Shown piece after piece: positions 36,362 through 44,701 of a stretch of 44,701 bases of DNA. The translations under genes and the position numbers were made by a program. This DNA is from Bacteroidaceae bacterium (GTDB lineage: Bacteria; Bacteroidota; Bacteroidia; Bacteroidales; Bacteroidaceae), in assembly GCA_024699495.1 (NCBI GenBank), contig JAILPK010000069.1:1-44701 (forward strand), given 5' to 3'. Below the pieces are notes generated by a model. That model searched no databases. It was not told where the DNA came from and saw only the letters and a list, made by a program, of their open reading frames with translations. How positions within the stretch are numbered: position 1 is the first letter of the stretch; every line of letters begins with the position of its first letter.

Positions 36362-38488
36362 TTATTTGCGTTTTACGGTCTTGGTCTTACGCTGGCCCTT
36401 CACGCCCTGTGTCGGATAGGGATTGTCGTCTTCCGACGGGGTTGAAGTCTCCGGCTCAAGAGTGGTAAAGGAGATGATGTCACCATAGCCTGTGCCTACA
36501 GCATTCACTGCGAACGCACGTACATAGTATTTGGTGCTGGCCTGAAGATTTCCTGCCGTAGTGTAGAAATACATGTTGTCTTCAAACGAGCCTGGATAGA
36601 CTGTTTTCTGACTCATGGTCGAATCGGTAGAGACTTCGAAGCCTACGCTGGATACGTTCGTCCCGTCACTATATTCTACGAAGCCAAGTAGTTCTGCAGT
36701 CGTGGAGCCCGGAGTTGCCATCTGCGTAACCACGACTGGAACATTCTGTTCGGAAGACGTTGTAAACGCGCGCACTGAACCATAGCCGGTGCCGGTGGCA
36801 TTCACAGCGAATGCACGCACGTAATAAGTGGTGTTGGGCTCGAGGTCATGTATTTCTCTCCAGAACTCATATTCTTCACCGAGGTTAGCATCGTATTCCG
36901 TCGGGTCAGACATATTCTGATTCTTGGACACCTGGAAGCCGACAGCTGTAATCTGCGAACCGCCCTCGTTGCGTACATAACCGCCAAACGCTGCAATTTG
37001 GCTGCTTACGACTTCTACCTGAGACGTAACAACATAGGGAACGGTGTTTTGCAAGTATGGTACTGAGACGCTCTTCACCTCTCCGTAAGCGATGCCTGCC
37101 ACATTCTGTGCAAAGGCACGGATGTAGTAAGTCTGACCGGCAGACAGCTGATATGAGATTGCGCGGAACATATTGTTTGCATCAAGAGCGGCATGGAATT
37201 TCTCGGCGTTCTCCATATTCGGCTCTGGGGAGAGTTCGAATCCGACCTCTTCCACCGAACCGCCGCCGTTGCTTGCCAGGAAGCCGACCATCTCTGCCAT
37301 ATTCATAGCTGTCTCGTCCTCGCTTGTGGTCAGGGATACGCTGATAGTGCTGACTGTAGGCGCATTGATTTCGCCGCTCAGAGTGATCTTAAGCACCTCA
37401 CTGCTATATCCTGTTCCGGCGTTGTTGGTTGCATACGCACGTACGTAGTATGTTGTCCCTACAGAGAGGTTCTGGATAGAAGCAGTGAAGGCATCGCCAC
37501 CGCTCAGATCACAGGAAATTACTGTGCTTCCGACAAGTTCGGGCTCTGTTACGATGCTACTATATACGAATCCGCGAGCGGTGATATTGGAACTGCCTTT
37601 TGCGATGACATCTGCAGCGAGATTCACTTGACCCACCTCCTGCGAACCGGTGTTGCGTGCTACAGACACAGCCGGCATAGAAGTGTTCTGCGTCTGGAAG
37701 GTCTTGATTTCGCTGTAACCCGTTCCGTCGGCAACGGCAAAGGCTCTTACTGCATAAATGGCACCAGGCACCAAGTCGGTCAATACTGTGTCTATTCTCC
37801 CTTCGGCATCCGGGTATTTAATCACTGTCTTAACACCTGGGGTGCGCATTCTCAGGTCACGTGCCTGCTCTGCGTTGGTGATACGGCGGTAGATATATCC
37901 GGCGGGCTCGACATCGTCATAGGTGAGCAACTCGCTGCCGAGGTCAGTCAGTTGAACTGCGATAGGAGCAGACGTTGTCTCAGGGTTACCGAGGGTGACG
38001 TCGCCGAACGACGGTGCTGATGTAGCCGGAGTGTTAAACACGATTGACGGGCTGTAGGCCGTAGAAATATCGGGATGCAGAGTGTCACTCATAGCGTACG
38101 AACGCACCCAATAACGTGTGTTCGGAGAAAGGCCTGAGATTTTTCCATTAAAGCGAAGAACATAGCCACTTTCAATGAGCAGCGGATTGTTCAGTGTATT
38201 TTCTGAATACTCGCTACAGGGAATTGTGCGCAAGTCACCGTCTTCAGTGAAGGCAGAGTTGGTGGCACATTGCACACCCACCTGCTGGATGAAGGAGTTG
38301 TGCATGTCTTTGGATGCTGTCCCTTCGAGCAGAACTGTCGTTCTTGTTATGTCTTCACCGGAGGGCTCCATGATGGTGAGGCTTGGGGAGATATTGAACG
38401 GTACCGTATCTTCCTTACAAGAGGTGAACAGGATTCCTGTCGCTAACAGTGACAGAAACAGATATTGAAGTCTATTTAGCATTTTCAT
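36362..38488 (-). CDS. Surface lipoprotein with six fibronectin-III-like repeats
   Basis: A 708-residue lipoprotein of unknown role. The lipobox is LFTSC followed by KEDTV, matching the K-(D/E)2 type of surface-export signal described for Bacteroidota, so it is probably displayed outside. It contains six repeats of about 95-110 residues, each ending in a strand like TYYVRAFAVNATGTGYG; occurrences are YWVRSYAM, YAVRAFAV, YYVRAYAT, YYIRAFAQ, YYVRAFAV and YYVRAFAV. The last two are nearly identical. The C-terminus is strongly basic (KGQRKTKTVKRK), unusual for an outer-membrane protein. It is the last of three tightly spaced genes (21 bp after the PEGA protein). Adhesion or scaffold function is a guess based on the repeat fold. 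Confidence 0.85.
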   Translation of the reverse strand: MKMLNRLQYLFLSLLATGILFTSCKEDTVPFNISPSLTIMEPSGEDITRTTVLLEGTASKDMHNSFIQQVGVQCATNSAFTEDGDLRTIPCSEYSENTLNNPLLIESGYVLRFNGKISGLSPNTRYWVRSYAMSDTLHPDISTAYSPSIVFNTPATSAPSFGDVTLGNPETTSAPIAVQLTDLGSELLTYDDVEPAGYIYRRITNAEQARDLRMRTPGVKTVIKYPDAEGRIDTVLTDLVPGAIYAVRAFAVADGTGYSEIKTFQTQNTSMPAVSVARNTGSQEVGQVNLAADVIAKGSSNITARGFVYSSIVTEPELVGSTVISCDLSGGDAFTASIQNLSVGTTYYVRAYATNNAGTGYSSEVLKITLSGEINAPTVSTISVSLTTSEDETAMNMAEMVGFLASNGGGSVEEVGFELSPEPNMENAEKFHAALDANNMFRAISYQLSAGQTYYIRAFAQNVAGIAYGEVKSVSVPYLQNTVPYVVTSQVEVVSSQIAAFGGYVRNEGGSQITAVGFQVSKNQNMSDPTEYDANLGEEYEFWREIHDLEPNTTYYVRAFAVNATGTGYGSVRAFTTSSEQNVPVVVTQMATPGSTTAELLGFVEYSDGTNVSSVGFEVSTDSTMSQKTVYPGSFEDNMYFYTTAGNLQASTKYYVRAFAVNAVGTGYGDIISFTTLEPETSTPSEDDNPYPTQGVKGQRKTKTVKRK

Positions 38489-38509
38489 AGTTGTGTTCCT
38501 TTCTTTTTG

Positions 38510-39832
38510 TTAGAAGATTACACCAAGTCCGACGTTGACCTCGTGATATTTGAAGCCTACTGTCTGGTAACCGGCAGAAATGGCCACGGGGCCGATCTTG
38601 CCAATAAGACCTATTTCTGCTGCGATGCCGCTGGCTGAATGGTCTGTGTTCTTTGCATATTCCCCGTTGCTCATCTCCCAGGCCAAAGTGCGCTGGCCGA
38701 AACCGCCTCCGACGTATGCGTAGAGAGGACTGATGATACGGCGCAGGTAACCGGCTGTGATGGAGAGTCGGGCTTTCTTTGTCTTACCCGTGTAATAAGG
38801 ATATGAGCCGTCGCTGAGGTAATTGGTGTCGTCGCAGTCTGCTATTGTAGATGACGAGCCGAAGTCGCTCAGGAAATGTATGTAACCGCCGTTGGCAGTG
38901 CCCATACCTACCATCGCGCCGTAGGAGGTCTGTCCCTTTGCCAGTCCGGCACTTGCGAGAATGAATGTGCGGCGCTGCTCCTTGGGTTTGATAGTGGAAA
39001 TGAGGGTGTACTGCACCTCGGTGGTCTGTCCTCCGGAGTGAACTGTTATCGTTGTGTCCAGAGGGAAGAAGAATTCCTTCTCGATATGCACGTTATAAGT
39101 GCCTGGCTTGCGGCGTGCCAGTTTCTTCTCTTCGTCGGTAGTAGGCCACTGTGAGAGACCTACGGGAATGCCTTCGATGGATATACTCATTGAATCCTCC
39201 GGCAGGGTGAATATCTTCATGTATCCGAAGAGAGCCTTAAGATTGATGTTGCGCATCTCTACGCTTCCCTCGTTGATGCTCACTGTGCCCTGCTGAGTCT
39301 CGTAGTCATCACATGTAATCATATATGAGTGAGAGCCAGCGGTGACCACCTCGCTGACCACGCCGTCGTTGTTGTCCACTTCCTTGCCGTCAATGACTAC
39401 CTTTGCCTCCGAGGGGTTGATATTGAATACCATACGTGTTTCGCCCGGAGGATAGATGCCCTTAAGGGTGGCTTTATACACATTCAGAGCTTTGATTTCC
39501 ACGGGGAACTCAAACTCCAGTTGCGGGAACTGCGGGTGAATGAATTTAACAGAACGTGCGCCGCCCGGCACCCAGATGTAGATAGCGCCTGCGTCGTACT
39601 CCACCTCAGCTCCGCCGAGGTCTCCTTGAATCTTCACGTTAGGGATACCTGTGCTTATCTTGATCAAAGCACACTTGTCTCCGTTCCGGTCCACGTGTGG
39701 ATTAGCGCGAGCCGTAATATCGCCCATGTCATAGTGGAAGTCTTCCAAGACCAGTTCCTGGGCCTGAACGCTGACACCACCTACAAACAGAAGCAGGAGG
39801 AACAGTCCGAGATTAACAATTCTTTTATACAT
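38510..39832 (-). CDS. PEGA-domain outer-membrane protein with C-terminal beta-barrel-like region
   Basis: A 440-residue exported protein (signal peptide to about residue 24, VQAQ). Residues about 100-195 and 195-285 look like two PEGA-type surface-layer domains (KATLKGIYPPGE, AKVVIDGKEVD, GSHSYMITCDDYE, then EGIPVGLSQWP, GTYNVHIEKEF). Residues about 290-440 alternate in the manner of a small outer-membrane barrel, ending VNVGLGVIF. It probably bridges or decorates the outer membrane; no enzymatic motif is present. It sits 14 bp after the LPP20-like gene and 21 bp before the repeat lipoprotein, so the three are almost surely co-expressed. Confidence 0.8.
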   Translation of the reverse strand: MYKRIVNLGLFLLLLFVGGVSVQAQELVLEDFHYDMGDITARANPHVDRNGDKCALIKISTGIPNVKIQGDLGGAEVEYDAGAIYIWVPGGARSVKFIHPQFPQLEFEFPVEIKALNVYKATLKGIYPPGETRMVFNINPSEAKVVIDGKEVDNNDGVVSEVVTAGSHSYMITCDDYETQQGTVSINEGSVEMRNINLKALFGYMKIFTLPEDSMSISIEGIPVGLSQWPTTDEEKKLARRKPGTYNVHIEKEFFFPLDTTITVHSGGQTTEVQYTLISTIKPKEQRRTFILASAGLAKGQTSYGAMVGMGTANGGYIHFLSDFGSSSTIADCDDTNYLSDGSYPYYTGKTKKARLSITAGYLRRIISPLYAYVGGGFGQRTLAWEMSNGEYAKNTDHSASGIAAEIGLIGKIGPVAISAGYQTVGFKYHEVNVGLGVIF

Positions 39833-39846
39833 ATCCTAATCTGATT

Positions 39847-41778
39847 TTAATTACCTTTTGTCTTTGCGTAAAGCTGCTCCAGCTTGAAGTCGTTGAGACG
39901 CAGACGGCCGTCTTCAGCGCTGTTGTCCAAGTCGGGCTGCCAGGAGCGTACATGAATCATCGGCTTCTTGATGTCGTTGAGATCGACAAGCAGGAACAGA
40001 TAGCCTTCATCGCCGTAATTGCTGGAGAAATAATCCTGTTTTATCTGAATGCCATAGAGTTCGCCATAGCCTTCGCCAGCCGTCTTTACGGTGTTGTTGG
40101 CGAACTTGATATTGATATATTCGTTGGCTGTGAAGCATCTCTTCAGGCTGTTCATATATTCGCCCTTGGTCTGGGTCGTGTATTTGATGTGGGCGGGATT
40201 GCGCGTGCCCAATTCCTTCTGACTCGTCTCCTGCACCTTCGAACCGGTGATAATCAGCGCGTTGTCCGAGAAAATGCTTGAGATGTAATCCAGACGTTTC
40301 AGCGCGTAGGCCGTTTTGTAGTTTTCAAGGAAATTGATAATAAATAGGTGATTGGCGGCCTCTCCTGCCTTCAGGTTGATATCGTCCAAGGCGGCCTGTT
40401 CGAGTCCGAATGCTACCTCGCATATTTTGTTTTCCTTGTCAATATGGAACACCACGTTCTCGATGAATTTGCGGCCGTTGCGCCCTCTGAAAGTAAATTC
40501 CATAGGTATCGAGCGGCATACGATTTCATCCATGAATGGGGTGTAGGATATCGAGGGTGTACCGACAATGCGGCCCGAGCCGTAATGCATGAGTTTGATG
40601 AACACGTCGAAGCACTCGTCGGTGAAATAAGATTTCAGAGCATCATATTTTTTGCCGCGGATGCCTTTTTCTACAGCTACCATCGTCTGGATATAAGGCT
40701 TTGCCTCTGAAGCCGTGAGAGACTGGGGCAGTTCGTTTTTACGGATTGCCTTCACCTCCTCGTATTCAGCCTGAGCAGCGGTGGAGACCATTGAGGCTGC
40801 AAACTGAGGCTCCACTCCCTTCTTCTGCTTCTTTACTCTGCTGGCATCGATAGGCACGAGCTGTGACGACGGCATGTCCGAATAGGCCACGATATCGCGC
40901 AGGTTCGGGTTTATATTGGCGTTGTTGACATCCCAGTACTCCAGGCTTATCCGGTTGAGATATTTCAGTTTCGTGCTCTTCGGAATCTCCAGGATGCCCG
41001 TTCCGTTGTCTATCGGGGCTTTGGGAGAATGGAACTCGTCGCCGTCCTTTTCTGTGGCGGGGATGTAGTTGTATGAGAGATAGAGGTTGTTTACCGGCTT
41101 GTCCTTATAGGTCACGTTGAGTGTGAGGTCAATGATTTCGCTGTCCTCCTCATCCTCTTCGCGGGTCTGGGCAACGATTTTCAGGTTGTTGGCTATGTCC
41201 TTGATTTTATTCTCAAGGTCTGTAATCATAGGGGTATTGTCATAGCCAATCGTCACCTTGTGCCCGTCGGGGCAGCTGCGGATAAGAGCTATGGACCAGC
41301 TGAAGCACTGCAAAGCATCCTGGACATTGTCGTTTTCCAACGAGCGCATTCCCTGCTTGGCATAGCCTTTCGCCTCCTCTATGCGGTCGTTGAACATCTT
41401 CTGGATCGCTTCCTTTTTAATATAATAATGTATGACGAACTGGGGAGACGTCTTTTCAATCCATGATTCGGCGCCGTTGAGCGTTCCTGAACTGTAGGAT
41501 TTCATTATCGACTGGACCTTCTCTTCCGACGTGCGGCTCTGGCCTTTGGTCGTTTCCGCCAAGACGCTGGAGAACTGTGAAGAGACAGAGACGCATATCT
41601 GGCTCATCAGGTTGTTCTGAGCAGAGGTCTCAGCCTCTACCTGTGTCTTGCCGATTCCCTGTCCGAACAGATATTTGTCCGACTTAGTCAGTTCTTTCCA
41701 CTTTTTGGAATTCATCTTCTGTGCCTGAACAGATGTTCCAAGCAGACATAACACAAATAGAATAAGGTATTTTTTCAT
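39847..41778 (-). CDS. LPP20-like exported protein with a long uncharacterised C-terminus
   Basis: A 643-residue exported protein. Signal peptide about 1-20 (LGTSVQAQ). Residues about 30-150 match the LPP20 type (YLFGQGIGKTQVEAETSAQNN, IHYYIKKEAIQKMFNDRI), then a helical stretch, a beta domain (about 215-330), and two NTF2-like-looking stretches (about 375-490 and 495-630) with repeated Phe/Tyr positions, for example YGSGRIVGTPSISYTPF and FLENYKTAYALKRLDYISSIF. The ATG at 41820 is in frame but only 16 bp from the -7 box; the ATG at 41778 begins a normal signal peptide and is preferred. It is the first gene of a three-gene envelope operon. Function unknown. Confidence 0.8.
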   Translation of the reverse strand: MKKYLILFVLCLLGTSVQAQKMNSKKWKELTKSDKYLFGQGIGKTQVEAETSAQNNLMSQICVSVSSQFSSVLAETTKGQSRTSEEKVQSIMKSYSSGTLNGAESWIEKTSPQFVIHYYIKKEAIQKMFNDRIEEAKGYAKQGMRSLENDNVQDALQCFSWSIALIRSCPDGHKVTIGYDNTPMITDLENKIKDIANNLKIVAQTREEDEEDSEIIDLTLNVTYKDKPVNNLYLSYNYIPATEKDGDEFHSPKAPIDNGTGILEIPKSTKLKYLNRISLEYWDVNNANINPNLRDIVAYSDMPSSQLVPIDASRVKKQKKGVEPQFAASMVSTAAQAEYEEVKAIRKNELPQSLTASEAKPYIQTMVAVEKGIRGKKYDALKSYFTDECFDVFIKLMHYGSGRIVGTPSISYTPFMDEIVCRSIPMEFTFRGRNGRKFIENVVFHIDKENKICEVAFGLEQAALDDINLKAGEAANHLFIINFLENYKTAYALKRLDYISSIFSDNALIITGSKVQETSQKELGTRNPAHIKYTTQTKGEYMNSLKRCFTANEYINIKFANNTVKTAGEGYGELYGIQIKQDYFSSNYGDEGYLFLLVDLNDIKKPMIHVRSWQPDLDNSAEDGRLRLNDFKLEQLYAKTKGN

Positions 41779-41836
41779 AGTTTTTTCGATTCTCTGATTT
41801 GTAGGTTTGTAAAACTTCATGTGTATGATACGGCGG

Positions 41837-41844
41837 CAAAGGTA
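41837..41844 (-). promoter_or_regulatory. -7 box of the LPP20-PEGA-repeat-lipoprotein operon
   Basis: On the minus strand this reads TACCTTTG within TTTACCTTTGCCGCC, a perfect match to TAnnTTTG, 58 bp upstream of the chosen ATG at 41778. The divergent plus-strand box at 41929 lies 84 bp away. Confidence 0.75.
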
Positions 41845-41928
41845 AACAAATTTTTACAATAGTTCACCACAATCATCTTAAATAACATTTATTAACAGCC
41901 TTCCTTCCTTCCAACTACTCATTTTTTA

Positions 41929-41936
41929 TACCTTTG
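41929..41936 (+). promoter_or_regulatory. -7 box of the GH105-DUF4861 gene
   Basis: TACCTTTG within TATACCTTTGCCACC, a perfect match, 32 bp upstream of the ATG at 41969. Confidence 0.75.
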
Positions 41937-41968
41937 CCACCAATTCTAACTAATTAAGCCCTCAAAAC

Positions 41969-44497
41969 ATGAGATTATTTAACATTTTATTCCTTTCTGC
42001 GGCTCTGTTTGCATTTTCAACGAATGCCGATGCCCAATCGGTCAACGACACAAAAAAATCAGCAGAAGTCCTGGATATGATTGTCAAGGTGAACAACTAC
42101 TGGCAGGCCAACCACTCACCTAAAGTGCGTGCGTTTTGGGACCACGCGGCCTACCACACAGGAAACATGGAGGCCTATCGGCTGACAGGACGTCCCGAAT
42201 GGTATGCCTACACAGACACCTGGTGCCGCCACAACCAGTGGAAAGGCGCCAAGAGCAACGACGTTCGCAAGTGGAGATACAAGACCTACGGAGAGGGCGA
42301 CGACTTTGTCCTGTTCGGCGATTGGCAAATCTGTTTTCAGACATATATAGACATGTATAATCTGGTGCCTGCGCCGTATAAAGTGGCCCGGGCAATCGAG
42401 GTGATGAGCCACGAGTGTTCCATGGAAGACACTCATTTCTGGTGGTGGGCGGATGCCCTCTACATGGTGATGCCCGTAATGACAAAGATGTACAAGCTGA
42501 CCGGCGAAATTAAATATCTGGATAAACTCTATGAGAACTTCCTCTGGAGCGACAGTCTTATGTACGACTCGAAAGAGCAGTTGTATTACCGCGATGCCAA
42601 ATACATCTATCCGAAAGTGAAGACTGCCTGCAATGAGGGCAAGAGCTTCTGGGCACGCGGCGACGGCTGGGTGCTGGCCGGACTTGCCAAGGTGCTGGCC
42701 GACATGCCGCAGGACTATGCCCACAGGGGCATCTTTATGCAGAGATTCAGGGAACTCGCCGAGGGGGTAGCCCGCGTGCAGCGCCCCGACGGCTATTGGA
42801 GCCGCTCCATGCTCTGCGAGGATGATGCCCCGGGCCCGGAGACCTCCGGCACAGCCTTTTTCACCTACGGACTGTTGTGGGGTGTCAACCACGGCTATCT
42901 CGACCGCGACCAGTACAAGCCGGTGATTGACAAGGCGTGGAATTACCTCTCGAAGACAGCTCTGCAGGCCGACGGCAGCATAGGATTTGTGCAGCCGATA
43001 GGCGAGAGACCCGATCCGTCAAAGACAGTAGATGCCCGCTCACAGGCTCCCTTCGGCACCGGCGCATGGCTGCTGGCCGCCTGCGAGATGGTCAGATACA
43101 TCAATGGCTCTGTAGTTCCCAATTCCAGCATTATCAGCAACAGCATCTTCCACCATACTCCCACAACGGCCACCGTGGAATTTCCCATCAACGGCGGCGG
43201 CACAACGGTTTACACAGGCGCTCCCACAGCTGCCAATCCGCTGCTGCGCTGCACTTCCCACGAGGGATTCCTCACTGCAAAAGTAAAGAATCCGACAAAG
43301 GAAATCATTCAGCAGGTAGTAGAACTAACCACGATGGAAGCCGTTCGCGCTACGGGGAAGGCTGTGGCCCGCGAGTTCTTCATCTTAGACCAGGACCGCA
43401 ATGAAATCCCCTATCAGATTACACGCGACGGGAAAGTGCTGGTGCTTGCCACTGTCCGCCCCGAATCCTCAATAACTCTTTCCTTGTACCAAGGCCAGCC
43501 GCAAGACTATATCCTCACGGCAAACGGACGCGTCTATCCCGACCGTCTGGAGGATCTGGTATGGGAAAACGACCGCGCTGCATGGCGTTTCTATGGCCCT
43601 GCCGGACATAAGAATATGAAGAAGAGTTCCTACGGCTTTGACACCTTTGTCAAGAACTCCCCATACCCTGTCCAGGACCAGTTGTACCACAACGAACTGA
43701 CTTCCTACGGCGTCAACAACCAGATGAAGAAGATAGGGCGCGGCAACACATGGAACGAGGTTCATCGCGGATACACCTACCATCGGAACCACGGCCTGGG
43801 CATGGATGCCTACACCGTAGGTGCCACTCTCGGAGCCGGCGCTGCAGCAATCGTCAACGGCAAGGAACTGGTCTTTCCTCAGTACTATGAGAAGGTGGAG
43901 ATTCTTGAAAACGGTCCGCTGCGTTTCTCTGTGAAGATGACATTGCCCAAGCAGAAAATCAGCGGCATCGGTTCTGACTCCATCCGGGAGATACGTCTCA
44001 TCACTCAGGACTGCGGCTCTCATTTCGCCCGCGTTGAAATCACTTACGAAGGTCTCGACAGCGAGACGCCCGTATGCGCAGGCATCGTTGTTCATGAGAA
44101 CGCTCCAAAAGCTTATACCATGAATAAGGAAGAGGGCTTCATCACCTACGCAGAACCGCTGGATCATCCCGAGACCATGAACGGAGAGCACTATCTTGGG
44201 GTGTTTGTCCCGAAAGAAGCCCCCGACGCCAGTTCGTCCAGCATAACAAAGAAAATCAAGAAACTGGGTGCAAAGCTCATATCCGGCGGCGGCAAGGTGG
44301 AATACCTCGCTCTGAAGGAAAAGCGCGACACGGGCATAGGCCATGTGTTGATTCATTCCACATACAAGCCAGGCAAGCCCTTTGTCTATTACACCGGCTC
44401 TGCATGGAGTCTCTATGATGTCCCCACACAGAAAATATGGGAGGAGACTCTGCGCCACGAAGCGTCAGTTGTTCAGCAGGGATTGCTTGTAGAATAA
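41969..44497 (+). CDS. GH105 unsaturated rhamnogalacturonyl hydrolase fused to DUF4861
   Basis: An 842-residue exported enzyme (signal peptide to about residue 22, NADAQ). Residues about 30-385 are an alpha/alpha-barrel GH105 domain: WDHAAYHTGNMEAY, FWWWADALYMVMPV (D162 at the family's conserved acid) and FWARGDGWVLAGL (D232). This family removes unsaturated galacturonic acid from rhamnogalacturonan oligosaccharides after a lyase has acted. Residues about 400-830 match DUF4861, a large beta-rich domain (VWENDRAAWRFYGPA, WNEVHRGYTYHRNHGLGMDAY), commonly found alone or fused to GH105 in Bacteroidota. It is a single-gene unit with its own promoter and terminator. Together with the GH88 fusion at the left end it shows that this region also serves pectin or other polyuronides. 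Confidence 0.9.
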   Translation: MRLFNILFLSAALFAFSTNADAQSVNDTKKSAEVLDMIVKVNNYWQANHSPKVRAFWDHAAYHTGNMEAYRLTGRPEWYAYTDTWCRHNQWKGAKSNDVRKWRYKTYGEGDDFVLFGDWQICFQTYIDMYNLVPAPYKVARAIEVMSHECSMEDTHFWWWADALYMVMPVMTKMYKLTGEIKYLDKLYENFLWSDSLMYDSKEQLYYRDAKYIYPKVKTACNEGKSFWARGDGWVLAGLAKVLADMPQDYAHRGIFMQRFRELAEGVARVQRPDGYWSRSMLCEDDAPGPETSGTAFFTYGLLWGVNHGYLDRDQYKPVIDKAWNYLSKTALQADGSIGFVQPIGERPDPSKTVDARSQAPFGTGAWLLAACEMVRYINGSVVPNSSIISNSIFHHTPTTATVEFPINGGGTTVYTGAPTAANPLLRCTSHEGFLTAKVKNPTKEIIQQVVELTTMEAVRATGKAVAREFFILDQDRNEIPYQITRDGKVLVLATVRPESSITLSLYQGQPQDYILTANGRVYPDRLEDLVWENDRAAWRFYGPAGHKNMKKSSYGFDTFVKNSPYPVQDQLYHNELTSYGVNNQMKKIGRGNTWNEVHRGYTYHRNHGLGMDAYTVGATLGAGAAAIVNGKELVFPQYYEKVEILENGPLRFSVKMTLPKQKISGIGSDSIREIRLITQDCGSHFARVEITYEGLDSETPVCAGIVVHENAPKAYTMNKEEGFITYAEPLDHPETMNGEHYLGVFVPKEAPDASSSSITKKIKKLGAKLISGGGKVEYLALKEKRDTGIGHVLIHSTYKPGKPFVYYTGSAWSLYDVPTQKIWEETLRHEASVVQQGLLVE

Positions 44498-44526
44498 TCC
44501 GGCATGCAAATAATCTGGCATACAAA

Positions 44527-44560
44527 TACCCCCAATCGGCTTGCCCGCCGGTTGGGGGTA
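44527..44560 (+). terminator. Intrinsic terminator of the GH105-DUF4861 gene
   Basis: A 13-bp stem, TACCCCCAATCGG at 44527-44539 with CCGGTTGGGGGTA at 44548-44560, with one G-U pair and an 8-nt loop; it is followed by ATTCTTGTTC. It begins 29 bp after the stop codon. Confidence 0.85.
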
Positions 44561-44566
44561 ATTCTT

Positions 44567-44701
44567 GTTCGCCCGACATGGGCATAATCTAACGGGTGCA
44601 AGTCCCGAGCGCGGCCTAATAGCGGCAAGCGCACAGCCAATGACAAGGTGCCAACGGTGACGTTGGGTCTGAAGGAAGTCAGCGGCAAATCACTGGCCTG
44701 A
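44567..44701 (+). mobile_element. 5' end of a group II intron (domain I), cut by the window edge
   Basis: The last 135 bases match my memory of the start of bacterial group II introns: CCCGACATGGGC near the 5' end, GGGTGCAAGTCCCGAGCGCG at 44596-44615, AGCGGCAAGCGCACAGCC, and GAAGGAAGTCAGCGGCAAA near the right edge. The expected 5' boundary is GTGYG; GTTCG at 44567 is the closest, so the exact end is uncertain. The site is only 6 bp past the terminator stem, in keeping with the habit of some bacterial introns (class C) of inserting behind terminators. The reverse transcriptase would lie beyond the window. Confidence 0.6.

Noticed and set aside
43469..44458. 329-codon minus-strand frame opposite the GH105-DUF4861 gene
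   Set aside because: Long open frames opposite GC-rich genes are common; the plus strand has an unmistakable family match here.
44594..44660. Cobalamin-riboswitch-like GGGTGCAAGTCCCGAGCG
   Set aside because: The rest of the riboswitch core is missing and the downstream motifs fit group II intron domain I better.

Overview
The window reads as a chromosomal segment of a gut or rumen Bacteroidales bacterium, most likely Prevotellaceae. Support comes from a full SusC/SusD-type starch locus, Bacteroidota promoter -7 boxes (TAnnTTTG) in front of several genes, Bacteroidota-style lipoproteins, an S9 DPP4-type peptidase, and C-terminal tails of the 'GQRV...GLYIINGKK' type. Genus and species are inferred from style only.

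Region 1 (1-13.2 kb, mainly minus strand) is an alpha-glucan catabolism operon: MFS sugar transporter, malQ (GH77), susB (GH97), a GH13 lipoprotein amylase, then a 1233-residue three-module enzyme (alginate-lyase-like, beta-helix, GH88) that suits polyuronides rather than starch. A LacI-family regulator lies upstream. Its divergent promoter region (13173-13389) holds a clear 20-bp LacI-type operator, a second palindrome and a repeated 11-bp palindrome.

Region 2 (13.4-24.3 kb, plus strand) is the outer-membrane half: susC, susD, two SusE/SusF-like lipoproteins, a secreted protein built only of starch-binding-like modules, and a secreted GH13 alpha-amylase. The last two share a C-terminal tail and are separated by a strong hairpin. 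Together: surface amylase and binding proteins cut and hold starch, SusCD imports oligosaccharides, periplasmic GH13 and GH97 release maltose/glucose, the MFS protein imports them, and MalQ acts in the cytoplasm. A LacI repressor/activator replaces the SusR sensor of Bacteroides thetaiotaomicron.

Region 3 (24.3-36.3 kb) is mostly housekeeping: a repeat-rich 1-kb gap, nrdD-nrdG, a biotin-dependent-carboxylase-like carboxyltransferase, a HAD phosphatase, a sulfatase/LTA-synthase-like gene broken by one in-frame stop, a flavin reductase, and a DPP4-like peptidase. Short tandem repeats (7/14-bp, 9-bp, 22-bp periods) fill several gaps.

Region 4 (36.3-44.7 kb) has a three-gene envelope operon of unknown role (LPP20-like protein, PEGA-domain outer-membrane protein, repeat lipoprotein), then a divergent GH105-DUF4861 enzyme, its terminator, and what looks like the 5' end of a group II intron running off the window. 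No rRNA, tRNA or CRISPR array was seen.
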